Below are positions 56,646 to 64,000 of a stretch of 64,000 nucleotides of DNA, in pieces; positions within the stretch are counted from its first letter, which is position 1, and the number at the start of each line of letters is the position of its first letter. Below the pieces are notes generated by a model. It was given only the letters and a program-made list of their open reading frames with translations. It was not told the DNA's origin and made no database searches. The position numbers were made by a program, and so were the translations under genes. Source of the DNA: Planctopirus ephydatiae (lineage in GTDB: Bacteria > Planctomycetota > Planctomycetia > Planctomycetales > Planctomycetaceae); contig NZ_CP036299.1 in assembly GCF_007752345.1 (NCBI RefSeq), positions 1,364,001 through 1,428,000 on the forward strand, in the 5' to 3' direction.

Positions 56646-57710
56646 ATGGCTGATGAACAGACCTGGCTTTCGACACTTTCTCGCTTGAAAGAACCTCACC
56701 TTGGGCGAACTCTGGGCGAATTGAAGCTCGTTCGCGGAGTTTCGCTGGGGAGCGACAAAATCATCGTCTCGCTCGATGTCCCTTTCCCGGGCTTTGTCAA
56801 AGCCAACGCCCTCAAGGAACATGTTCGCAGTGCCACCGTGGAACTGGCCCAGGGCAAACCCGTTGAGTTCGATCTGGAATTGAACATCAAGGGGAAAAAC
56901 TCGGGGGGATCGATTGGTCTGAGTGTGAAAAACGTGATTGCCGTCGGCAGTGGGAAAGGTGGTGTTGGCAAAAGCACCGTTGCTGCCACGTTGGCTTACG
57001 GCCTGCAGGAACTGGGGGCCAATGTCGGGTTGATGGATGCCGACGTGTATGGCCCGAGTGTGCCGCATCTAGTGGGAGTCAATGAGCAACCCGTCGCTCT
57101 GGAAAGAACAGCCCCCGATGGCAAGAAGATGATGCGGATCCAGCCTGTGCTGGCCAGTGGGTTGCCAACGATTTCGATGGGTTTTTTTGTCCAGGCCGAT
57201 CAGGCGGTTATCTGGCGCGGGCCAATGCTGCATCAGGCCATTTCCCAGTTTTTGCAGCAGGTCGATTGGGGCCCGCTCGACTATCTGATTATCGACATGC
57301 CTCCAGGAACTGGCGATGTCTCATTAACACTTTCGCAGCTGTTAGGCCTGGCGGGTGCAGTCGTTGTCTGCAGTCCTCAGCAGGTGGCACTTCTCGATGC
57401 TGTGAAGGCCGTCAGCATGTTCCGGCAGGTGAAGATCCCTGTCCTGGGCATGGTCGAAAACATGTCGGGTGAGATTTTTGGGCGCGGCGGTGCTCAGGCC
57501 AAAGCTGCTGAACTTGGCATTCCCTTTCTGGGCGAATTACCCATGGATGCGGGCATTCGAGTGGCTGGAGATGCCGGTGAAATCGCCCGCCTTGTCCGGG
57601 AAGAGAATCCCTCGCGGGATGCCCTGCTGACGATCTGCGAAAATGTGGCGGAGCAGGTTGCCAAAAGCCTCCTCAGTGCGCCGTCGATGCCGACACTGGA
57701 AATCCTCTAG
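56646..57710 (+). CDS. Mrp/ApbC-type P-loop ATPase without the CxxC cysteines
   Basis: The 354-residue protein has an N-terminal MIP18-like domain (about 1-85) and a P-loop ATPase domain with GKGGVGKS (103-110), DADVYGPSVP and YLIIDMPPGTGDVSLTL. Mrp/ApbC proteins carry Fe-S clusters for delivery to target enzymes. In typical members CPxC cysteines follow VENMS; here VENMSGEIFGRGGAQ has none. It may use other ligands or not bind a cluster. It precedes the YfhO-like gene by 66 bases on the same strand. Confidence 0.9.
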   Translation: MADEQTWLSTLSRLKEPHLGRTLGELKLVRGVSLGSDKIIVSLDVPFPGFVKANALKEHVRSATVELAQGKPVEFDLELNIKGKNSGGSIGLSVKNVIAVGSGKGGVGKSTVAATLAYGLQELGANVGLMDADVYGPSVPHLVGVNEQPVALERTAPDGKKMMRIQPVLASGLPTISMGFFVQADQAVIWRGPMLHQAISQFLQQVDWGPLDYLIIDMPPGTGDVSLTLSQLLGLAGAVVVCSPQQVALLDAVKAVSMFRQVKIPVLGMVENMSGEIFGRGGAQAKAAELGIPFLGELPMDAGIRVAGDAGEIARLVREENPSRDALLTICENVAEQVAKSLLSAPSMPTLEIL

Positions 57711-57776
57711 TTTCGAAGGAATGTGTCAGAAAGGATTTTCTTCGACTCGATCCTCCACCTTCAGATTTATGAGAGT

Positions 57777-59951
57777 ATGCCACCACGTTCTGCCGCCAAA
57801 GCTGTTGCCGAACGATCAACTTCTGAACGCGGGAAGCGGGCCCCATCATTCCTGATTCCTGAGTGGCTCTGGGCTCTGGGCGCAGCGATCCTGGCCTCAT
57901 GGCTGGCGTGGGCTTCGTTCTACGAAGGTTCCACGCTGATTGGTGGCGATCTTTACACGTATCTGCTTCCACAAAAGGCTTTTTTCCAGCAGGAATTGGC
58001 GGCTGGCCGCTGGCCACTCTGGAACAATCTCACAGGTCATGGCTACCCGGTGCTTGCCGAAAGCCAGACGGCGGTCTTTTATCCGCCACGTCTCTTATCG
58101 CTGAGCCTTTTTACGGCAGACCACGCTTACTCCGCAGAACAGCTCGCCCATTATGTGGCCGCGTTTTTTTGTATGTGGCTTTATTTGAAGCAAATTGGTG
58201 TTTCCATACCGGGCACGATCTTTGGCTGTGTGGTCTATGTCTACGGATGGTTTCCCACACGCATTATTCTCGAATGGGCCATTATTGGCGGTCTCTATCT
58301 GCCTTTAGGCTTGTGGCTGATCGAACGATTTCTTCAGCGAAAGAGCTGGAAGTACGCGATTGCTCTGGCCGGTGTGCTGGGGCTGCATCTGCTGGCAGGG
58401 CATTACAACCTGGCCTTTATCGAAGTGCTAGTGTGGCTGGTTTACATTCCCGTTCGTCTGTGGCTGTTGCCCACGATCGAACAGTCGCCACAAGCATCTG
58501 AAGTTTCGGCAAGTACACGTCTGCCGTTGGCAATCGCCCTCTTTTTAGCCATTGGCTTTGGATTTGGTTTAGGTGCCGCGCAACTGTTGCCGACCTGGGA
58601 ACTGAAGGGACAATCCCAGCGCGCCGAGAAAGGGCAGGACTTTCAGCCGGGATATGGCCACATTCCGCCACAGTTTCTGGGCCAGTTGTTTGCCCCCACC
58701 TGGTGGAATCCGGCCAAGCATAACATCGACGAAGAACTTTCGCAGATGTGGTCACCCACCGGAGCAGGGACAAACCGCGTTGAAGCCCATTTGTACGTTG
58801 GACTCGCTGTCTGGATGGGGCTTGTTGGTGCAGGTTGGCTGGCCTATCGAAAGACGGGGAATAGCAACGCTTTCCGCTGGATTGGAGTTTTCTTACTCGG
58901 CAGCCTCGTGGCGATCATTTTTGCAACCGGTTTACCACTTTTCATTACTGCTTCACTCCCTGGATTCTCGTATTTCACGGGGCCGGGTCGGTTTGGAATT
59001 GTGGCCACGTTCTGCTTGGCGGTCGCCGGGGCATTCGCCTGGGATCAGATACTGAGTCATGTGGCTGCGAGGTATCGCTGGATCTTGTGGTGTCTTGTGA
59101 TCGGGTTCACCTGGTTCGATCTGCAGATTGTGAGCATGCAGGCCACTTATGGGGTGATCATTGAGAAGTCTCCTTACTCGATGATTTCGAAAAGCGAAGT
59201 TCGCCGCATCCTCCTCGCCGATGCCAGGCAACCTGTGCGGGTTTACGCTCCCGGGGCCAATCTGCCAAATCTGCTGGGCGTTTCCACAACACCGGTTTTT
59301 CTCGGGATTGGACCGGCAGCTTACTTTTCCCCTGCAGCGAGATTCCCCGCAGAAGCCCCACTCTCTCAACAGATCGAGTTTCTCTCCAAGCAAGGAGTCA
59401 CACACTGGCTGACGATGACTCCGTTAACTTTACCTGCTTCCGGAAGCAAAAATTCTCCCACAGGCGGATCGACAAATGAGGAATCACTGCGACTGGTCTG
59501 GAGTGGCTTTGATGAATTCCTCAATCGGGCCTGGGGCCGCTTTGATGAACCGCTTTACCTCTACAGCCTGCCCGCGGCGCCAGGTCGCTGTTACATGGAA
59601 GGCATCGGTTCCCAGCCAGCCCGAAAGCTGACCATCGTGCAACATGGCTCCCAGCGAATTGAACTCAAAGTCGAGGCCGGCCCCCGACAAACGCTGGTAC
59701 TGACGGAACTCGCTGACCGTGACTGGAAGCTGACCATCAACGGTCAGCCCGCATCCTGGGAAGCAGCTGGGCTTTCCCGAAAGGTTGAAGTGCCAGAAGG
59801 TGAAGCGATTCTCGTCTGGAGTTACCAGCCTTGGTCACTCGGGTGGGGAGTGGGAATCAGCCTGTTCACTGCACTGATTCTGGCAACGATCGGCCACATC
59901 CGTTTCTGGCATCCGCAATGGACACGCGGGTGGTTGCCGCAAGCACCGTAA
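57777..59951 (+). CDS. YfhO-like multi-pass membrane protein
   Basis: The 724-residue protein has about 10 membrane spans in residues 25-430. It has features of the YfhO/GT-C glycosyltransferase group: a first loop GGDLYTYLLPQKAFFQQEL with Asp, GRWPLWNNLTGHGYPVLAES, and VYVYGWFPTRIILEW. A periplasmic C-terminal domain follows. Such proteins act in lipid-linked sugar transfer at the outer face of the membrane; the substrate here is unknown. I start at ATG 57777 with GAGAG just upstream; the frame begins at 57723. Confidence 0.85.
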   Translation: MPPRSAAKAVAERSTSERGKRAPSFLIPEWLWALGAAILASWLAWASFYEGSTLIGGDLYTYLLPQKAFFQQELAAGRWPLWNNLTGHGYPVLAESQTAVFYPPRLLSLSLFTADHAYSAEQLAHYVAAFFCMWLYLKQIGVSIPGTIFGCVVYVYGWFPTRIILEWAIIGGLYLPLGLWLIERFLQRKSWKYAIALAGVLGLHLLAGHYNLAFIEVLVWLVYIPVRLWLLPTIEQSPQASEVSASTRLPLAIALFLAIGFGFGLGAAQLLPTWELKGQSQRAEKGQDFQPGYGHIPPQFLGQLFAPTWWNPAKHNIDEELSQMWSPTGAGTNRVEAHLYVGLAVWMGLVGAGWLAYRKTGNSNAFRWIGVFLLGSLVAIIFATGLPLFITASLPGFSYFTGPGRFGIVATFCLAVAGAFAWDQILSHVAARYRWILWCLVIGFTWFDLQIVSMQATYGVIIEKSPYSMISKSEVRRILLADARQPVRVYAPGANLPNLLGVSTTPVFLGIGPAAYFSPAARFPAEAPLSQQIEFLSKQGVTHWLTMTPLTLPASGSKNSPTGGSTNEESLRLVWSGFDEFLNRAWGRFDEPLYLYSLPAAPGRCYMEGIGSQPARKLTIVQHGSQRIELKVEAGPRQTLVLTELADRDWKLTINGQPASWEAAGLSRKVEVPEGEAILVWSYQPWSLGWGVGISLFTALILATIGHIRFWHPQWTRGWLPQAP

Positions 59952-60077
59952 ATCGATGCTATTAACGTCCGATTTCTGGTCGAACTTCGCCTTCTCCAGA
60001 GCTTGCAGGAGCGTTTTTCCAAACCAGACAACTTGAGAACTCAGCCTTGGTCGACGATCGTTCAGCGCTTTTTGTCT

Positions 60078-60950
60078 TCATTGAGATGGAGGTAATTCCA
60101 CTGCTTGAGCTAGGCCTGAGTGATAACTTTCATAGCGAAACTCGTATTGATCGGAAAATTGAGAACGAACCCGTTTATTGAGCCCGCCGGAGCCTCGTTT
60201 CGGTAGAGAGGCTTCATCGAATACTGGTGGTGCCGATCCAATTCTGCGGGCCAGTTCGCTGTAATAGTCAATCCGCCGAACAGGTTCTCGATCAACCCCC
60301 ACCATAACTTCTGGCCCTCCTTCACAGAGTAATCGATAGGCTAATGCAGCCGCATCGGCCTGATGGATGAGGTTGAGCCATGCCTCTCCTGAACCGGCAA
60401 TCGGCTGCTGATGTTTCAGTGCCTCCACTTTCGCCAGCAAACGCCCGGGGCCGTAAATTCCCGCTAATCGCAGAATGGTAAACTTGCCAGCAGGGCAGAG
60501 AGTTCTCACAACCTCTTCGGCTGTCGCACAGATTTCGCCACCTTCAGTTGATGGTGCGACTGGCGTCAGTTCATCGACCCAGCGTCCATCGTCAAACCCC
60601 CAGACACTGGTACTGGAAATGGATACGACAGACTCAGCGGCAGGAGCCGTCGCGATCAGTGCATTTCGCAAGCCATCGACGTAGACCTCACGCTTACTGG
60701 CGGTGGAATTGCGATCATAACCAACGGCCCAGAGGATACGTTTAGCTGCAGGAAGCACTGCGAGTGATTGGGCTTCAGTGATTTCCGCCAGAACCGGTTC
60801 GATCGATTGGCTTTTCAAAATCGCCGCCTTTTCCTGGCTGCGTGTCACCGCAGCACAGCTAAGCCCGGCTGAGACAAACTGGCGAGCAACCTGCAATCCC
60901 ACATAGCCACAGCCAAAAATCAACACGTCAACCTGAGGGAAATTCGTCAT
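60078..60950 (-). CDS. NAD-dependent epimerase/dehydratase-like SDR
   Basis: The 290-residue protein has a Rossmann nucleotide-binding loop VDVLIFGCGYVGLQVARQF near residues 7-24 and an extended-SDR body with SISSTSVWGF and ILRLAGIYGPGRLL. The extended SDR Tyr-x3-Lys motif is not clearly present. It looks like the YeeZ group of SDR proteins. The substrate is unknown. AGG is 6 bases before ATG 60950. Confidence 0.8.
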   Translation of the reverse strand: MTNFPQVDVLIFGCGYVGLQVARQFVSAGLSCAAVTRSQEKAAILKSQSIEPVLAEITEAQSLAVLPAAKRILWAVGYDRNSTASKREVYVDGLRNALIATAPAAESVVSISSTSVWGFDDGRWVDELTPVAPSTEGGEICATAEEVVRTLCPAGKFTILRLAGIYGPGRLLAKVEALKHQQPIAGSGEAWLNLIHQADAAALAYRLLCEGGPEVMVGVDREPVRRIDYYSELARRIGSAPPVFDEASLPKRGSGGLNKRVRSQFSDQYEFRYESYHSGLAQAVELPPSQ

Positions 60951-61013
60951 AACGAGCCTGGCAATCAATTTCTGTTTGTTCAGCGACAGTTAGCGAGTCC
61001 ATTACGAATGGAC

Positions 61014-62213
61014 TTATTTGCTGTCTTCAGAGGCGAGGGCAGGTTTCGGTTTCGCAGCGAAAATTCGTTCGAGATACTGCTTGGTGACATCTTCGGGGAT
61101 CACACCATCTGTGGGAATGAACTCAAACGTCTGGTCATCAAGTGGTTCATCGAGAACGACCTGGGAGAACTCCATCGAGAAAATAGGACGCAAAGATTTC
61201 TCGGGGCCGGTCGTACGCTTGAGATAGAGCAGGCGGAGCGGGAAAAGTGTCTCGGCTGAGTAGGTGATACGGACGACCTCAGGAAAGAAGGGAAGCGTGG
61301 ACAGAGGTTTGGAAGGAAACCATTTGGCAGGAAATTCGGGTTTCCATTCCCCCTGAACATGGAAGACTTTGCCTTGTTCGGTTTCCTCGGGTTTGAGTGC
61401 GGTAAAGTTCATACAGCGCTGAATCGAGGCCATGATCCCAGGGAGACCACCCAGCCCCAGTTCGGAAAGCATTAATGTTTCGGCGGTGCCACCTGCAGCT
61501 CCCGCATTGAGAATCTGCCGCACATCCCGGCGGGTATAGCGTTTGATGTCATCAATTACCGTGCGGTTCCAGAGTGTTTCGCCATCGCAGACTTCGAGCG
61601 TTTCCCCCGTGATTCCGGATTTGAGTTTGAGCTGGGTCGTCAGTCGCAGCTTCAATCCCTCCGCTTCATACCGACCTGTGGAAATGATTGTCTGCTCTCC
61701 GAACTGGACGAGTGTCTTCACATTCGCCTGAATCGATTTCCGCCGGGCCAGCGAAACCTGGGCCTCTTGTACCAGTGCCAGCACTCGAACAGATGCCTCA
61801 GACGGTGCGAGTGCATTGGGAGCAAGTTCGCTGGAAGTTGTCGTCTCTAATGTCCCCTTGGAGCTGGATGCGGATTGATCGGCACTCTTTGCAGGCTGGA
61901 GAGGTTGAACAGAACCAGTCGCTCCACTCAACAGGGCGGGAGTTTGGCCTGCGCCGGGGACGGATCCTGGGAGGATTTGCGGCTCGGCTGCTTTTGTAAA
62001 AGCGGCCTGTTCGATGGTGTCATTTTTTGACGTAACATTCTCTTGAGTATCAACTTGCGCGGCAAAGGCGATCTTCCGAAGCTGAGGTGTTACCGTCCAG
62101 ATTCCTCCAATGACCACTAAGCCGGCGACGAACAGAGCCGCGTACCTGTGCATTGAGGCTCTTGTCTGTTTCTGCGTGTTTGTTGGGGTTGGTCGAGTTT
62201 GCTGATTATGCAT
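61014..62213 (-). CDS. LolA-like secreted lipoprotein-carrier-type protein
   Basis: The 399-residue protein has a membrane anchor or signal (YAALFVAGLVVIGGIWTV) at residues 24-41, a Ser/Thr/Ala-rich linker, and a LolA/outer-membrane lipoprotein-sorting-type beta domain from about 150 on (TLVQFGEQTIISTGRYEAEG, LKLRLTTQLKLKSG, GETLWNRTVID). It is probably periplasmic and may bind lipid or lipoprotein. The start is ATG 62213 with GGGA 5 bases upstream; the frame runs further but that extension is His-rich and in antisense to the next gene. Confidence 0.75.
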   Translation of the reverse strand: MHNQQTRPTPTNTQKQTRASMHRYAALFVAGLVVIGGIWTVTPQLRKIAFAAQVDTQENVTSKNDTIEQAAFTKAAEPQILPGSVPGAGQTPALLSGATGSVQPLQPAKSADQSASSSKGTLETTTSSELAPNALAPSEASVRVLALVQEAQVSLARRKSIQANVKTLVQFGEQTIISTGRYEAEGLKLRLTTQLKLKSGITGETLEVCDGETLWNRTVIDDIKRYTRRDVRQILNAGAAGGTAETLMLSELGLGGLPGIMASIQRCMNFTALKPEETEQGKVFHVQGEWKPEFPAKWFPSKPLSTLPFFPEVVRITYSAETLFPLRLLYLKRTTGPEKSLRPIFSMEFSQVVLDEPLDDQTFEFIPTDGVIPEDVTKQYLERIFAAKPKPALASEDSK

Positions 62214-62495
62214 TTCGTTCCCAAATTGACGGATTTTCCAAAGCTGCATGCCCTGGAGTTCCGAAAACAGGTGTGTCAAGTGCTTTTGCGCGTGGCCTTC
62301 AGAGGCATTCCCGAACAGCAGACATCCCTTCAGGGATGCCGGTCTGGGGATGGTATGCAATTGAGGCCACGAGGTGAACGGGAAGTTCATCCGGAGGTAA
62401 AAGCATGTGCGCGTCATATGTTCGGACACGAGGTCTGTCCTATTTGGCAGCCCGGCGTCCCCAGGCGGTGCGTTGGATAGCAAAGAGGGGTCGCG

Positions 62496-63752
62496 ATGAA
62501 GTTTTACTTCCTGGCATTGGGGACGGTCGTCGTCGTGTGCGTCGGCTGCGCCATGGACGGACAGCAAGTGATGAACAAGGGCGAGTACCATGCTCCCCCT
62601 GCCGCTATGATGATGCGGCCGGGCCCCATGGTCGATGGCCCGGGACCTGGCGTGATGCCAGCACTTCCGACAGGTATGGGTGGCCCCATGATGGGCGGCC
62701 CGATGATGGGTGGCCCTGCTGGTGGGATGATTCCTCCCGGGATTCCCACCACGACTCAGGTTCGCTTTGTCGGGCCGGACGGCATGCACGTCGGCTGGCA
62801 GATTCCGGATGGATATGCTGAGAACCAGCTCGTGGCTCCCGCTCGATTTAACTTCCAGCAGGCTGCAACTTATCGCCTCAAGCTGACCAATATTCCTGGT
62901 CGTGCTGGTTTGAACCTGTATCCAACCTTACAGGTTTACCCCAGCCACCCGAATACAGTTGGTTACCTGTCTCACAACAGCGTGCCACTGCAGATTACCG
63001 TTGAAGATCTCGATCAGGTCGAAAGCAACAACTTTGTCACCAAGGTGATCTATCTGCCCGATGCCAAGTATCAGGAACTGGCGATTGCCAACGTGGAAAC
63101 GCTTGTTTCGACTCGGCTCGACCCAGGTGTGGATCCCGTCCAGGAAGCCGACAAGCGTGGTACGATCATGGCGATCCTTCGCTTAGGCAACATGGATCTC
63201 GAAATGCCCGGTGCCCCAGGTGCTCCTGGCGCAACAGTCGGCGGTCCCAACGGTGGTGTGAATCAGGTCGCCTACAACGTGGTCGATGGTGACAAAGGTC
63301 AGCATGTTCCTCCTATGCCCATGAGCATCATGCCCGGATATGGCCCAGGTGTTCCAGATGCGATGATGGTCGCTGGTTATGGTATGCCCGGACAGCCAGC
63401 AGGCAGCCCTTATGTGAGTGGTGTTGGTATGCCAATGTGGGGTCAACCTATCACGGGGACACCAATCGGACTCGCTGGCCCTCCCCACCTGCCTTATGGT
63501 GGTCCAGCCGGTCTCAAAAGCCACACCATTCGTAACCGTACCAAAATGGATATCCCAGAACCTGTGGACCACATGCTGATCGATGTTGAGCATGCCCCTG
63601 GTCTGAGCCTGCCAAAACCAGTTCGCTATGTCGAATACAAGGAAACTCATCCTGTGTACTCACCCGGCGAACTGAGCAACCCAGCCTGGAATGCTCCCGG
63701 TGCTGGAGCAGGTGGAGACGGTGCTTACTGCCCACCCGGCATGCAGCGATAA
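62496..63752 (+). CDS. predicted lipoprotein with Gly/Met/Pro-rich segments
   Basis: The 418-residue protein has a lipobox at the end of a signal (VVVVCVGC, lipidated Cys18). A low-complexity region follows from about 35-80 with repeated GGPMMGG. A folded domain (about 85-245) includes [20 protein letters not shown] and [17 protein letters not shown]. More Pro/Gly/Met-rich sequence follows. I recognise no named family, although the conserved middle is typical of planctomycete envelope proteins. The GGGG of AGAGGGG lies 5 bases before the ATG. A terminator follows. Confidence 0.75.
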   Translation: MKFYFLALGTVVVVCVGCAMDGQQVMNKGEYHAPPAAMMMRPGPMVDGPGPGVMPALPTGMGGPMMGGPMMGGPAGGMIPPGIPTTTQVRFVGPDGMHVGWQIPDGYAENQLVAPARFNFQQAATYRLKLTNIPGRAGLNLYPTLQVYPSHPNTVGYLSHNSVPLQITVEDLDQVESNNFVTKVIYLPDAKYQELAIANVETLVSTRLDPGVDPVQEADKRGTIMAILRLGNMDLEMPGAPGAPGATVGGPNGGVNQVAYNVVDGDKGQHVPPMPMSIMPGYGPGVPDAMMVAGYGMPGQPAGSPYVSGVGMPMWGQPITGTPIGLAGPPHLPYGGPAGLKSHTIRNRTKMDIPEPVDHMLIDVEHAPGLSLPKPVRYVEYKETHPVYSPGELSNPAWNAPGAGAGGDGAYCPPGMQR

Positions 63753-63771
63753 TTGAATGGAGATTCGCCCA

Positions 63772-63807
63772 CCCCGGAGAACTTGCTTATGTCGGTTCTC
63801 CGGGGTT
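63772..63807 (+). terminator. terminator after the lipoprotein gene
   Basis: CCCCGGAGAAC (63772-63782) pairs with GTTCTCCGGGG (63795-63805). The U-run is weak (TTCAG), so termination is likely but not certain. Confidence 0.65.
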
Positions 63808-63867
63808 CAGGCGTTCCTGCTGAATGAAATTCTGCTCGCGTTTTCTCCCGTCGTTCTGTTCAATTCG

Positions 63868-64000
63868 ATGGTTTCCTCTTCTCGAAATGAGTTTCCTGCC
63901 ATGCGATGCCTAGCCCCCCAGGCAAACTCGAAAGTTGTGGCTCTTGGATGGAAAACTATCCTTTGGATGCTCCTGTTGGGCTGTCTGCCTATGGTGGCTT
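63868..64000 (+). CDS. start of a secreted protein, cut by the window edge
   Basis: From ATG 63868, or the in-frame ATG 63901, the frame is open to the end of the window. It encodes a signal-like stretch: basic KTILW followed by MLLLGCLPMVA. Nothing can be said about the mature protein. Confidence 0.6.
   Translation, partial: MVSSSRNEFPAMRCLAPQANSKVVALGWKTILWMLLLGCLPMVA

Noticed and set aside
62214-62789. N-terminal extension of the LolA-like gene
   Set aside because: The His-rich leader is antisense to the lipoprotein gene; a good ribosome-binding site and membrane segment begin at 62213.

Overview
The window looks like a chromosomal segment of a planctomycete (phylum Planctomycetota). The evidence is a DUF1559 pseudopilin-like protein, a DUF1549/DUF1553 cytochrome protein, a sulfatase, a membrane-bound-dehydrogenase type propeller protein, a sigma factor with extra helix-turn-helix segments, and many secreted proteins of planctomycete style. 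Sampled lines of ordinary genes run near 50-55% G+C. A Planctopirus-like genus would fit, but that is inference.

Layout. 1-2424: edge-truncated GNAT acetyltransferase and a split transketolase, all on the minus strand. 2959-5420: small unknown protein, csrA, tRNA-Glu, DUF2817 zinc peptidase. 5421-8475: accessory patch with short repeats, a GC-rich secreted WD40-like gene followed directly by an integron attC-like palindrome, a truncated ORF, and a RAYT transposase between two inverted REP hairpins. 8476-15247: giant redox protein (discoidin, SGNH, propeller, azurin-like, cytochrome c), sulfatase, PdeM-like phosphoesterase. 15449-21805: rplU, ribonuclease E/G, and a minus-strand hpf, ptsN, ptsH, ptsI cluster with no sugar permease. 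22126-25414: PQQ-type sugar dehydrogenase and an acyl-CoA-reductase-like SDR with a small coupled ORF. 25921-32036: plus-strand row of APP1 phosphatase, M50 protease/HlyD fusion, unknown protein and SNF2 helicase. 32045-36646: cysH-like reductase, AT-rich methyltransferase, repeat patch, and a GC-rich pectate-lyase-fold gene with a second attC-like site behind it. 36647-49725: DUF1559, DUF1549/DUF1553, rpsO, pnp, HTH-sigma fusion, GNAT, endonuclease IV, unknown membrane protein. 50109-64000: porin, membrane proteins, AcpH-like protein, sugar isomerase, Mrp ATPase lacking CxxC, YfhO-like protein, SDR, LolA-like protein, lipoprotein and the start of a secreted protein.

How the parts relate. Housekeeping modules are recognisable: RNA decay and ribosome genes (rng, rplU, rpsO, pnp, hpf, csrA), a regulatory-type PTS without a permease, split transketolase, and sulfur assimilation. 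The outer layer is represented by secreted oxidoreductases, sulfatase and porin. The most unusual signal is two GC-rich genes that look like integron gene cassettes with no integrase in the window. The first is bounded by 9-bp direct repeats at the positions expected for cassette junctions. Its downstream neighbour appears cut off by a REP/RAYT element.
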